From the NCBI GenBank assembly GCA_009785335.1, contig WQWM01000026.1, positions 1 to 33,057 on the forward strand: a DNA stretch of 33,057 bases, read 5' to 3'. The notes under the pieces are model-generated. The model was not told the DNA's origin, did no database searches, and saw only the letters and a list, made by a program, of their open reading frames with translations. This document shows, one piece after another, positions 15,731-23,755 of this stretch (within the stretch, counting starts at the first letter, position 1; each line of letters opens with the position of its first letter). A program made the position numbers and the translations under genes. Source of the stretch: Oscillospiraceae bacterium. Its GTDB lineage: Bacteria; Bacillota; Clostridia; Oscillospirales; Acutalibacteraceae.

Positions 15731-17209
15731 CTACAACTTCACGCAATTGGCAAACACACGCTCAAAGCGGTTGAGGGCATCTTGAATGAGCTCAGGCGTA
15801 TAGGCCGCGCTGGTGTAGAGCCGACTGCCCGCAAGGGTCACGACGCCCTCAGCCATGTAGGCCGCGCCAATGTGCTCCATCTCTTTTTTGCGCACACTGG
15901 TTTCCTTCAACACACTGGGGATCGTCCACGGCTTGCTCCAGTTGATGGCATAGTGCATCGTGCCAGCGTTATCCAAATGACAAATGCTACCTTGGTTAAA
16001 CACCACAAACGGCAGGTTGTATTTCTTCACCAGCGTCTTCAGCCCGGCGGTGAGCAAATCGCCCATTTCGCCGGCCACTTGGCAGGCGTTGGTGCGGTCG
16101 ATTTCCTCCAAGGTGTAGTACCCCGCCACGCAGCTGATGGGCGTAGCCGCCATCGTTCCGCCCACAAGGGCTTTTTTGATTTTCTTGCCGCTGCCGCTAT
16201 CTAGGCCAGCGCCAAAGTGTTGCATCACCTTGTTTTTGCCGCCTACGCCGCCCGCGCCGGGGTAGCCGCCGGTGATGGCCTTGCCGAAAATCGTCAGGTC
16301 GGGTTCAACGCCAAAATAACCCTGTGCGCCCGCCATGCCAATGCGGAAACCCGTCACCACTTCGTCAAACACGAACATCGCACCATATTTGCGGCAAAGG
16401 CGTTCCACGTGCTTGTTGAAGTCCTTATCAAGCGGACGCGTGCCGCTTTCGGGGCCAACGGGCTCAATGAACACCGCTGCTGTGCCGCCGCGAAACTTAT
16501 TGCGCCGCAGCACACGCTCGAGTGAATCGAGGTCATTGGGGAAGAACTCTTGCGTATACTTGGTCATTTTGTTAGGCACACCCTCCGCGAGGATGCTCTT
16601 GCTGCCCGGCACACGAATGCCATAGGCCAAGGCATCGCTCCAGCCGTGGTAAGCACCGCCCATTTTTACGATATTCTTGTTGCCGGTGGCTAGGCGCGCC
16701 GCACGGCAAGCGGCCATGCAGGCTTCGCTGCCCGAGTTGAGCATGCGGAATTTATCCACCGTGGGCACGCTGTCGGCAATTTTTTTGCCCAGCTTGTATT
16801 CATATTCATGGAACAAACCCGTGGAAGGCCCACAGGTGTTGAGCACGTCAAAGACTTGCTCACGCACGCTTTCGGGGTTGCTGCCCAGCACAGTTGGGCC
16901 GCCCGCCTGCAAAAAATCTAGGTATTCATTGCCGTCAAGGTCGGTGAGGTGCGCCCCTTGCGCTTTGGTGAACACCAAGGGGAAGGGATGGTTAAATGCC
17001 AGGTTATGTTGCACGCCGCCGGGGATAATGTTACGCGCTTCGTCAATCATCGCTTTTGATTTTTGGCATTTTTCGCCGTAATATTCTGTTTCGTATTGCT
17101 TAAGGCGTTTTGGGCTGATGGAGTAAAGCGGTTGTTTAATCAGTTCGTCAAGCTCGCGGGTAACCTCAGCAGCGTCGTGATATTCCTTGATGGCGAAACG
17201 GGTGTCCAT
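15731..17209 (-). CDS. Class III PLP aminotransferase, glutamate-1-semialdehyde aminomutase-like
   Basis: The 492-residue fold-type I PLP enzyme has the class III signatures SGSEACMAACRAARLATG, GAYHGWSD, FIEPVGPESG, FDEVVTGFR and FGKAITGGYPGAGG; the PLP lysine is about residue 310. It most resembles glutamate-1-semialdehyde 2,1-aminomutases, but it has an N-terminal extension of about 50 residues and is longer than the usual ~430. It may act on another amino-aldehyde. No other tetrapyrrole genes are nearby, so a haem-pathway role is not supported by context. The promoter is TTGTGT/TATAAT at 17241-17269, and AGAAGGAG precedes the start. Confidence 0.87.
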   Translation of the reverse strand: MDTRFAIKEYHDAAEVTRELDELIKQPLYSISPKRLKQYETEYYGEKCQKSKAMIDEARNIIPGGVQHNLAFNHPFPLVFTKAQGAHLTDLDGNEYLDFLQAGGPTVLGSNPESVREQVFDVLNTCGPSTGLFHEYEYKLGKKIADSVPTVDKFRMLNSGSEACMAACRAARLATGNKNIVKMGGAYHGWSDALAYGIRVPGSKSILAEGVPNKMTKYTQEFFPNDLDSLERVLRRNKFRGGTAAVFIEPVGPESGTRPLDKDFNKHVERLCRKYGAMFVFDEVVTGFRIGMAGAQGYFGVEPDLTIFGKAITGGYPGAGGVGGKNKVMQHFGAGLDSGSGKKIKKALVGGTMAATPISCVAGYYTLEEIDRTNACQVAGEMGDLLTAGLKTLVKKYNLPFVVFNQGSICHLDNAGTMHYAINWSKPWTIPSVLKETSVRKKEMEHIGAAYMAEGVVTLAGSRLYTSAAYTPELIQDALNRFERVFANCVKL

Positions 17210-17240
17210 GGCATATTTCTCCTTCTACTTATTCCTATGT

Positions 17241-17269
17241 ATTATATCATATTAATTACATAAACACAA
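17241..17269 (-). promoter_or_regulatory. sigma-A promoter for the aminotransferase operon
   Basis: On the minus strand, TTGTGT (17269-17264), a 17-base spacer and TATAAT (17246-17241) lie 31 bases ahead of the start codon. Confidence 0.7.
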
Positions 17270-17307
17270 GTGATTTTTCAATGAATTTTGCAGCTTGGTT
17301 TTTTCGC

Positions 17308-17336
17308 TTGCAATTTGCACAAGTTCATGTTATAAT
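17308..17336 (+). promoter_or_regulatory. sigma-A promoter reading towards the exonuclease gene
   Basis: TTGCAA (17308-17313), a 17-base spacer and TATAAT (17331-17336) form a good promoter, divergent from the aminotransferase promoter. A second TATAATAGACA block at 17409 lacks a convincing -35. Confidence 0.65.
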
Positions 17337-17373
17337 AGACATTGGAATTAGATTTTTGATGACAAATGAAAAG

Positions 17374-17484
17374 GACACAGCGAAGCGACTTGCTCACCGC
17401 AGGTGTGATATAATAGACACAGAGCGTTGCGTCTTAATGTAACGCGATTAACGCACAGCGAAGCGACATGCTCACCGCAGGTGT
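17374..17484 (+). repeat. Two copies of the CACAGCGAAGCGAC/CACCGCAGGTG repeat
   Basis: Copy one (17376-17405) and copy two (17454-17483) both read CACAGCGAAGCGAC, two bases, GCTCACCGCAGGTG. Between them, GCGTT and AACGC flank an 11-base loop. The same unit occurs at the 5' end of the HAD gene (21961), at 25202-25265, and inverted at 31345. They lie in the leader of the exonuclease gene. Confidence 0.75.
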
Positions 17485-17510
17485 ATATCGATCACGTAAA
17501 GGAACGTTGA

Positions 17511-18356
17511 ATGGTTTACGTTATCCTCGATTTAGAGTGGAACTCCGTGTATGGACCGAAAATCCGTGGTTTTCTCAACGAAATTATTGAAATCGGCGCA
17601 GTGATGCTGGACGAAACCCTGCAGGAAATCGACAGTTTTTCTGTGCTGGTTAAACCGCAAATCGGCAAGCGTTTGCAGCCGCGCACCAAAAAACTCACCC
17701 ACATCAGCCGCGAAGAACTCGCTGGCGGCATGCTTCTTGATCAAGCCATTGCAGAATTCCGCGCGTGGCTGGGTGAGCGCAAGCATGTGGTGCTGTCGTG
17801 GGGCGACGGCGATATCCGCGTGCTGTTGTCTAACACACGCTATCACACCGGCAAGCGGCACTTGCCCTACATCCAACGCTACGCTGACTTGCAGGAATAC
17901 TTTAGGCACCGCATGAACACCTCCAAGGCGCAGCAAATTGGCCTAGCCGCAGCAGGAGAGCTCATCGGTCTGGGCACCGCGGGCTATGACATGCACCGCG
18001 CCGCAGATGACAGCCGCTTTGCCGCAGCATGTTTTCGCGCGATCTTTGAGGCCAAAGGCTTCCCCAAATTTGTGCGCAAGTGCGACCGCGATTTCTTCGC
18101 CGAACTTGAACACAAACCACGCATCATCAGCGACATTAACTCCCCATTGGTAGACCCACGTCAGTTGTATTACATCTGCCGTGCCTGCGGCAAGCCCGCT
18201 GCCCGCCAAAGCGATTGGCGCTTTGCCAGCCGCGGCTTTGCCGCAGAGTTCGAATGCAAACACTGCGGTGCTCATGCCCGCGCCATGGTCACCTTCAAAA
18301 AAATGTATGCCACCGTGGAAATCAAACGCTCTGCGCGTGAGATTAAAGACGCGTGA
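17511..18356 (+). CDS. DEDD-type 3'-5' exonuclease (KapD-like) with C-terminal zinc ribbon
   Basis: This 281-residue protein starts with the exonuclease I motif ILDLEWN, continues with EIIEIGAVML and has the late motif HRAADDSRFAA. These supply the acidic residues of a DnaQ-like fold (about residues 1-185), similar to the KapD/KinA-inhibitor-pathway exonucleases of Firmicutes. The C-terminal 70 residues carry two Cys pairs (CRACG and CKHCG), a probable zinc ribbon for nucleic acid binding. It would trim single-stranded DNA or RNA 3' ends; a link to sporulation is only suggested by family naming. AAAGGA lies seven bases before the ATG. Confidence 0.82.
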   Translation: MVYVILDLEWNSVYGPKIRGFLNEIIEIGAVMLDETLQEIDSFSVLVKPQIGKRLQPRTKKLTHISREELAGGMLLDQAIAEFRAWLGERKHVVLSWGDGDIRVLLSNTRYHTGKRHLPYIQRYADLQEYFRHRMNTSKAQQIGLAAAGELIGLGTAGYDMHRAADDSRFAAACFRAIFEAKGFPKFVRKCDRDFFAELEHKPRIISDINSPLVDPRQLYYICRACGKPAARQSDWRFASRGFAAEFECKHCGAHARAMVTFKKMYATVEIKRSAREIKDA

Positions 18357-18416
18357 TGCGAAATTTATTTTTAGATAGGAGTGATAGGTTATGAAAAAGC
18401 TATCCAATCAAACGCA

Positions 18417-18444
18417 CGGAGGGTGACTATAGCGTAACTCTCCG
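18417..18444 (+). other. Leader hairpin before the kinase gene
   Basis: CGGAGGGT and ACTCTCCG form an 8-pair stem (one wobble) with a 12-base loop. It lies just ahead of the kinase GGAGGT (18451-18456). A tiny frame (18391-18426, MKKLSNQTHGG) with its own GGAG ends in the first arm. A leader peptide or RNA switch is conceivable but not established. Confidence 0.35.
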
Positions 18445-18461
18445 CAACATGGAGGTAACGA

Positions 18462-19373
18462 ATGGCTACTCAGAAAATCGACGGCATAACATTCCGAATA
18501 AAGAAGAAACACAAATTCCCTTTCTTGCGCAAATACGGGAAAGTATTTTGCGTGTTTGACGCAACCGACTCAGGAAACATCAGCTTTGGAACAGTCAATG
18601 GTGAAAGCAAATATTTCATAAAAATCGCCGGAGCAAAGACGATGAGGTCACAACCAAGCCGTGAAGAAGCGATGGAAACATTGCGGACATCGACTACGCT
18701 ATATACCGAGTTGGCGCACCCGCATTTGATTCAAATGGTCGAACATTTCACTTATGACGACTTATATGTCGTGGTATTCAAATGGGCCGACGGCGACTGT
18801 CTATTCGATTACTGGAACTTTGACCACTACGCGAAACATAACATTGCATTCCCGCGTGACCGATTCGCTCAGTTGCCCCGCGCCAAAAAGCTGAATGCTT
18901 TTCGCACATTGTTTGACTTTTTGCTGCACGTTGAAGAGAAAAGTCATGTGGCAGTTGATTTTTATGACGGCAGCATCATGTATGACTTTGCGCGGGATTT
19001 CGTAACCATCTGCGACATTGATTTTTTTAGGAAAGCGCCTGCCGTCAATGACATCGGCGAGGATTTTTGGGGAACAAAGCGCCTGAAATCCCCCGAAGAG
19101 TATAGGTTTGGTGCGACAATTGATGCAGCAACAAATGTCTTTACCTTGGGCGCACTGATATTATCTTTCTTTGGCAGCCATACGGACAATGAAACAGATG
19201 AAATGTATCAACGAAATGCCTTCCTCCCAAGCAAATATGAAACTTGGGAATTAAGCGAAGCCTTATACAAAGTAGCATTAAAGGCTGTTGATCCCGACCG
19301 CGAAAAAAGATATTCTACAATAAGGGCCTTTTGGGAAGCTTGGGAAGCAAATTTTGATACGATAAAGGATTAA
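18462..19373 (+). CDS. Atypical protein kinase-fold protein
   Basis: This 303-residue protein has the outline of a Ser/Thr kinase with altered active-site motifs. A possible ATP-binding Lys is in YFIKIAG; the catalytic loop reads VAVDFYDGSIMYDF, where HRDxKxxN is usual; the DFG position reads CDIDF; SPEEYRFGATIDAATNVFTLG matches the APE to helix F region. It may be a divergent active kinase or a pseudokinase. Codon use is visibly A/T-richer than in its neighbours, a hint of recent acquisition. GGAGGT precedes the start. The methyltransferase gene begins two bases after its stop. Target unknown. Confidence 0.7.
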   Translation: MATQKIDGITFRIKKKHKFPFLRKYGKVFCVFDATDSGNISFGTVNGESKYFIKIAGAKTMRSQPSREEAMETLRTSTTLYTELAHPHLIQMVEHFTYDDLYVVVFKWADGDCLFDYWNFDHYAKHNIAFPRDRFAQLPRAKKLNAFRTLFDFLLHVEEKSHVAVDFYDGSIMYDFARDFVTICDIDFFRKAPAVNDIGEDFWGTKRLKSPEEYRFGATIDAATNVFTLGALILSFFGSHTDNETDEMYQRNAFLPSKYETWELSEALYKVALKAVDPDREKRYSTIRAFWEAWEANFDTIKD

Positions 19374-19374
19374 C

Positions 19375-20490
19375 ATGAAAATTTCCATGGTCATCCCATG
19401 CCTGCTAGGCCTTGAAGGCCTCATTGCCGCCGAACTGCGCGAGCTTGGCGCAAGTGAAGTGAACGCAGAAAACGGCCGCGTGTTCTTCGCCGGTGATGCA
19501 AATATTCTGGCGCGTGCAAACATGTGCAGCCGCTTTGCTGAACGTGTGCAAATCGTCGTGGGGCGGTTTAACGCCACGACCTTTGATGAGTTGTTTGACG
19601 CCACGAAAGCACTTGCTTGGGAACAATGGCTCGATGTGCGCGATGCGTTTCCCGTCAAGGGCTACAGCATCAATAGTGCTTTGTTCAGCACCAGCGATTT
19701 GCAGTCTATCATCAAAAAAGCTGTGGTGATGCGGCTTAAGCAAAGCTATGGTCAAGTGCTATTGACCGAAACCGGCGCGGTGCATCAAATTCAATTTGCG
19801 CTGCAAAAAGATAACGTGCTGCTCACGCTAGATACCTCGGGCACTGGGCTGCACAAACGAGGCTATCGTTTGCAAGCAGGCGGTGCGCCATTGAAGGAAA
19901 CCCTGGCCGCTGCGCTGTGCAGCATCTCACGCTTGCGGCCCTACCACACGATGTATGACCCTATGTGTGGCAGCGGTACTATTCTGATTGAAGGTGCGCT
20001 GATGGCGGCGAATATTGCCCCGGGCGTGAACCGCCCCTTCGCCGCAGAACGCTGGACACAATTGCCGCGTGAAATTTGGCAGCAAGAGCGTGACCGCGCA
20101 AAATCGCTTGTTAGGCCAGCTGAGCAGTTCACCGCCTTTGGCTATGATTTAGACCCAGCGATGCTTGAGCTTGCGCGCGAAAACGCCAAGCGAGCAGGTG
20201 TGGCTGGTTGTGTTTCTTTTGCGCAGGGCGATGTAACAGAGTTCGCGCCGCACACCGACCGCGGCACGGTCATCACCAACCCGCCTTATGGTGAACGCTT
20301 GGGTGATGTTGCGCAAGCCGAACAACTCATTACGCAGTTGGGGCGCGTGTTTGAGCAGCGTCGCGGCTTTAGCTACACCATGATTTCGTCGTGCGAGCAA
20401 TTTGAAGCGTTGTTTGGCCGCAAGGCTGATGGACGACGCAAGCTCTACAACGGCATGATGAAATGTAATGCGTTTATGTACTATAAGTAG
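19375..20490 (+). CDS. THUMP-domain class I SAM-dependent RNA methyltransferase (RlmL/YpsC-like)
   Basis: The 371-residue protein has an N-terminal THUMP domain (about 1-155). The methyltransferase domain follows, with SAM-binding DPMCGSGTILIEGAL (about 195-209) and catalytic NPPYGERLGD (about 302-311). This matches the UPF0020 family that methylates N2 of guanine in 23S rRNA (the N-terminal half of E. coli RlmL; B. subtilis YpsC). The start lies one base after the kinase stop, with AAAGGA inside the kinase gene, so the two are translated in sequence. The assignment as an rRNA methyltransferase is firm; the exact base is inferred from the family. Confidence 0.9.
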   Translation: MKISMVIPCLLGLEGLIAAELRELGASEVNAENGRVFFAGDANILARANMCSRFAERVQIVVGRFNATTFDELFDATKALAWEQWLDVRDAFPVKGYSINSALFSTSDLQSIIKKAVVMRLKQSYGQVLLTETGAVHQIQFALQKDNVLLTLDTSGTGLHKRGYRLQAGGAPLKETLAAALCSISRLRPYHTMYDPMCGSGTILIEGALMAANIAPGVNRPFAAERWTQLPREIWQQERDRAKSLVRPAEQFTAFGYDLDPAMLELARENAKRAGVAGCVSFAQGDVTEFAPHTDRGTVITNPPYGERLGDVAQAEQLITQLGRVFEQRRGFSYTMISSCEQFEALFGRKADGRRKLYNGMMKCNAFMYYK

Positions 20491-20516
20491 TGCTCACCCC
20501 CTGTTGCTGCGGGCGA

Positions 20517-20670
20517 ACGAAATTTCTCGCTCCGCGAACCTGCAACCACCCCGCGCCTGAGGGCGCACCCCTCCACGGAGGGGAATTGGGGCTTGCTTTT
20601 TCAACTCTCATAAACAGTCCACCGCGAAGCGGCTAAAGTTTTTTGCGCTACTTTTTTTCAAAAAAGTAGC
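20517..20670 (+). repeat. Family E block plus family A hairpin upstream of the lipid kinase gene
   Basis: TCGCTCCGCGAACCT, a CACCCCG hairpin (GCGCC/GGCGC), GGAGGGGAATTGGGGCTTGC, TTTTTCAACTCTCATAAA and CCGCGAAGCGGCTAAAG lead into a family A hairpin (20647-20670; GCTACTTTTTT/AAAAAAGTAGC). The AGAGGAGG of the next gene follows five bases later. It is the best-preserved long form of this composite. Confidence 0.75.
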
Positions 20671-20687
20671 AAAAAGAGGAGGCAACC

Positions 20688-21632
20688 ATGCGTCATGTGT
20701 TCGTCGTCAATCCTTGTTCCGGCAAAAAAAACGACCCCGCACTGGTGGTGCAGGGGATACGCGATGCTTGCGCAGCGGCGGACATTGTGCCCGAGATTTA
20801 CGCTGAGCGCAACCGTGATGGCATGGTGCAGTTCATGCGTGATGCTGCGCAAAGCGGTGAGCCTGTGCGCATTTATGCCTGTGGCGGCGATGGCACGCTA
20901 TACTGCGCGGTCAATGCTACGTATGGCCATCGCAATGTGCAAATTGCCGTGGTGCCTTATGGTTCGGGCAATGATTTTATCCGGCTGTTTGGCGAAAAAG
21001 AAATGCTGCGCGACATTTCACGCCACATCAATGGCACGCCGCATTGGATTGATGCCATTGAAAGCGGCGAAGATGTGGGCGTGAATGTGGTGAGCATGGG
21101 CTTTGATGCTGAGGTGAACGACAAGCAAACCAACCTGAAAAAACTGCCACTGGTCAGCGGCAAGGCAGCGTATTTGCTTGCGGTGCTGGTGTGCTTGCCG
21201 CGCAAAATCTTCAACCGTTTCACCGTCACCATTGATGATGGCGAGCCCGTGACGGGCGACTTTATGTTTGCCATTGGCGGCAATTGCAGGTGGTATGGCG
21301 GCGGATTCAAACCATGCCCCACTGCCATGCCCGATGACGGCCTGATGGACTGCGTGACTGTGACAAAAGAAAAAGGCCGCTTGTGGATGCTAACGAAAAT
21401 CAACACCTACAAGCGCGGCGAACACATTGATAACCCCGACTGGCCGTTTAGCAAGCTGGTGCGCGGTAAAACCATGCGCGTGCAAAGCGACACTCCCGCT
21501 GTGGTCAACATCGATGGCGAGGCGCGCGTGGCCTGCGATGTAACCTTTACGCTGCGCGAAAAGGCGGTGTGCTATGTAGTGCCACAGGGCAGTGATTTCT
21601 GTTCTTTTCTTGAAAAGAAAGAGCAAGCGTAG
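20688..21632 (+). CDS. Diacylglycerol kinase-family lipid kinase
   Basis: This 314-residue protein has the NAD/diacylglycerol-kinase fold: VVNPCSGKK at the N-terminus, ACGGDGTLYCAVN (the GGDGT nucleotide-binding motif, about residues 65-69) and PYGSGNDFIRLFG. The C-terminal domain has IGGNCRWYGGGFKPCP and DGLMDCVTV. DagK/YegS-type enzymes phosphorylate diacylglycerol or related lipids at the membrane to feed phosphatidic acid back into phospholipid synthesis. The last ten codons (CSFLEKKEQA) run through a family A-type hairpin (21601-21624). The start follows AGAGGAGG, with a family A hairpin just upstream. Confidence 0.88.
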   Translation: MRHVFVVNPCSGKKNDPALVVQGIRDACAAADIVPEIYAERNRDGMVQFMRDAAQSGEPVRIYACGGDGTLYCAVNATYGHRNVQIAVVPYGSGNDFIRLFGEKEMLRDISRHINGTPHWIDAIESGEDVGVNVVSMGFDAEVNDKQTNLKKLPLVSGKAAYLLAVLVCLPRKIFNRFTVTIDDGEPVTGDFMFAIGGNCRWYGGGFKPCPTAMPDDGLMDCVTVTKEKGRLWMLTKINTYKRGEHIDNPDWPFSKLVRGKTMRVQSDTPAVVNIDGEARVACDVTFTLREKAVCYVVPQGSDFCSFLEKKEQA

Positions 21633-21676
21633 TAAACGATTAAGCTTGTATGTCAAGCATTTATGGAGGAACTGAC

Positions 21677-21943
21677 ATGAAAGGCATCATCACCGTTGTT
21701 GGTCGCGATCGCGTGGGCATTATCGCGCAAGTGTGCAGCCACTTGGCTGCCCAGCAAGTGAATATTCTAGACATTTCGCAAACCATTGTGCAAGATTTCT
21801 TCAATATGCTCATGATTGTGCAGCTGCCGCCGACCGCCGCGTTTGAACAAATCGCAGGCGAGCTTGCGCAGCTCGGCGAAAGCATGGGTATGGATATCAA
21901 ACTGCAACGCGAGGATATTTTCCAGGCGATGCACAGGGTATGA
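21677..21943 (+). CDS. ACT-domain protein (UPF0237)
   Basis: The 88-residue single ACT domain (GIITVVGRDRVGIIAQVCSHLAAQQVNILDISQTIVQDFFNM) matches UPF0237, a GcvR-like small regulator or amino-acid-binding protein. The start at 21677 has GGAGG seven bases ahead; a longer frame from 21650 lacks one. In many Firmicutes this gene sits directly before a UPF0210 gene. Here the UPF0210 gene (23756) is 1.8 kb away, with a HAD phosphatase, a lipoprotein and a repeat block in between. The HAD gene begins three bases after this stop. Confidence 0.87.
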   Translation: MKGIITVVGRDRVGIIAQVCSHLAAQQVNILDISQTIVQDFFNMLMIVQLPPTAAFEQIAGELAQLGESMGMDIKLQREDIFQAMHRV

Positions 21944-21946
21944 TTT

Positions 21947-22627
21947 ATGATAAACTTTAATAGAACACAGCGAAGCGACGGTGCCTCACCGCAGGTGCTG
22001 TTTGATCTGGATGGCACGCTCACCGACCCGCAAGAAGGCATCGTTAATTCCATTGCATTTGCTCTGCACAAGTTGGGTTGGCCTGCACAGCCGCGTGAAC
22101 TGCTGGCCACGTTCATCGGGCCGCCGCTGCGCGGTAGCTTTGCCAACACTTTGGGCATGCCGCCACAGCTCATAGAGCCCGCCATTGCTGCCTATCGTGA
22201 ATATTTCGCCGAACGCGGTATCTTCGAAAACAGGCTTTATGACGGCATTCCCGAGCTACTGCAACGCTTGCAGACCGCGGGGGTTTCCATGGCCATGGCC
22301 ACCAGCAAACCAACGGTGTTTGCCGAGAAAATTGCTGCGCACTTTGGCATTGCGGGTTATTTTGAGTATATTGCGGGCGCGAATCTTGATGGCACGCGCG
22401 AGAAAAAAGCTGATGTGATTGCCCATGCGCTTGAGGTTCTTGCTCCTCCGCCTGGCATGCAAATCATCATGGTTGGCGACCGCGAATTTGATGTGTTGGG
22501 GGCCGCCGAGCATGGCATCTCCTGTGTGGGTGTGATGTGGGGCTATGGCAGCCGCGAGGAGCTTGCCAGCGCAGGTGCGTGCGAAATTGTGAACACGATG
22601 AATGAGCTATTTGAGGTGTTGAAATGA
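21947..22627 (+). CDS. HAD-superfamily phosphatase (phosphoglycolate phosphatase-like) with repeat-derived N-terminus
   Basis: This 226-residue haloacid-dehalogenase hydrolase has nucleophile motif FDLDGTLTD (Asp20 and Asp22), the Thr motif MAMATSKPT, Lys near TREKKADVI and the acidic motif MVGDREFD. Relatives (Gph/PpaX) hydrolyse phosphoglycolate or pyrophosphate; the substrate here is not determined. Residues 5-17 (NRTQRSDGASPQV) come from the CACAGCGAAGCGAC/CACCGCAGGTG repeat, joined directly to VLFDLDGTL. Homologues normally have only a few residues there. No good ribosome binding site precedes the ATG; coupling to the ACT gene three bases upstream is likely. Its stop overlaps the lipoprotein start (ATGA). 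Confidence 0.87.
   Translation: MINFNRTQRSDGASPQVLFDLDGTLTDPQEGIVNSIAFALHKLGWPAQPRELLATFIGPPLRGSFANTLGMPPQLIEPAIAAYREYFAERGIFENRLYDGIPELLQRLQTAGVSMAMATSKPTVFAEKIAAHFGIAGYFEYIAGANLDGTREKKADVIAHALEVLAPPPGMQIIMVGDREFDVLGAAEHGISCVGVMWGYGSREELASAGACEIVNTMNELFEVLK
21958..21997 (+). repeat. CAGCGAAGCGAC repeat forming the start of the HAD gene
   Basis: AATAGAACACAGCGAAGCGAC, a few bases and CTCACCGCAGGTG match the intergenic copies at 17376 and 25202. The unit is translated in frame. Confidence 0.8.
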
Positions 22628-23271
22628 AAATCAAACTTGCTTCACTGTTGCTTGTGCTAGCTTTACTGCTGGCTGCATGCGGCACAGCGATGCCCGAAGA
22701 AGCCCCGGCCCCCACCACAACTGATTTCCCCACGACAACGATCGCGACGACAGAAGCTCCTCCGCTGCAAGAGCCGAGACAAGCTGGCTGGCTCAATTGG
22801 TCTGAGCTTGCGCTGTGTGATGAGATCACCATCGTTCAAGTGATGGACGAGCAGTTTTATACGGAAATTCGCCTACTCAACCACACCACGGGTGAAGATG
22901 TGCTGTTGCTGGAACCGTTGAGCGAAGAACATGGTGATGCGCGTTGGCCAGCACTGGGCGGTCGCTTGAATGAACGCTATTTTTTCTTCCATTATCGCTT
23001 GCCGGAATCATGCGGCGCAAGCAGCCTGATGATTTATGATGTTGCGCAGCGGCGTATTGTTGACACACAGTTTCCGCATGAGCTGGAGTTTGTGAACACG
23101 GACAACGGACGAGTGTATTTATGTGAATCGTTTATGATCACCGATATTGCGCGGCTATATTATTTCGAGCTATCTGCGCTGGCTGGTGATGCAGTTACAC
23201 TGCGCGAAGCTGGCACGCTAACTTATGAACAATGGGATGTGCGCAACATGCCTTATCGAAGAATGGTGTAA
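22624..23271 (+). CDS. Lipoprotein of unknown function
   Basis: The 215-residue protein has a type II signal peptide with lipobox LLAAC (Cys19), followed by a Pro/Thr/Glu-rich linker (about residues 24-52). The remainder is a mixed domain with several beta strands (IVQVMDEQFYTEIRLLNH; SLMIYDVAQRRIVDTQFP; VYLCESFMITDIARLYYFE) that may form a partial beta-propeller. It would sit on the outer face of the membrane. I recognise no specific family. The start overlaps the HAD stop by four bases, so the two are co-translated. A 480-base repeat block follows. Confidence 0.72.
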   Translation: MKIKLASLLLVLALLLAACGTAMPEEAPAPTTTDFPTTTIATTEAPPLQEPRQAGWLNWSELALCDEITIVQVMDEQFYTEIRLLNHTTGEDVLLLEPLSEEHGDARWPALGGRLNERYFFFHYRLPESCGASSLMIYDVAQRRIVDTQFPHELEFVNTDNGRVYLCESFMITDIARLYYFELSALAGDAVTLREAGTLTYEQWDVRNMPYRRMV

Positions 23272-23289
23272 GAATGACCGAAAGTGCTA

Positions 23290-23739
23290 GTGCAATCCTC
23301 GCTCCGCGAGCCTTCCTCAGTCTGCCCCGAGGGCAGCCAGCTCCTTCCCGAGGAAGGAGCTAAGGCTTAAACGGATAACGCCAGCAAATCTTTTGGCGAC
23401 AAGCCCCAGCTCCTCTCCTTTGGAGGGAGCTCCCACCGCAGTGGGTGAGGGAGGGAACCTGCTTTTTCAACTCAGATAAAAAATTCCCCGTGAAGCGCAA
23501 GTCTAAACGCAGCGCCTATCATAGGACACAGCGAAGCGACTAAAGTTTTTTGGGCAATTGCAACCCCCACCTGCACGCCTGCGACGTGCTTTCCTCCCCC
23601 AATGCCCACCCCACAAATGCAAGCATTTGCGGGGACCCCGGAGGGGAGGCCTTGGCAACGCCTACACATTCTCATAAAAATCCTCCGCGCGTAGCGCGAC
23701 TAAAGTTCTTTTGGTTACTTTTCTTTCAAGAAAAGTAAC
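23290..23739. repeat. Composite repeat block (families C, E and A)
   Basis: This gap has no credible gene. In order it shows: CTCGCTCCGCGAGCC and a degenerate family C half (CCTCAGTCTGCC, GGAAGGAGCT); a second C-like half with CAGCTCC, TTTGGAGGGAGCTCCC and CACCGCAGTGGGTGAGGG; TTTTTCAACTCAGATAAA; GGACACAGCGAAGCGACTAAAG; a G/C hairpin with GCAAGCATTTGCGGGG; and finally GCGCGTAGCGCGACTAAAG leading into a family A hairpin (23714-23739; GTTACTTTTC/GAAAAGTAAC). The ribosome binding site of the UPF0210 gene follows directly. Confidence 0.7.
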
Positions 23740-23755
23740 ACCAGAAAGGCAGCAC

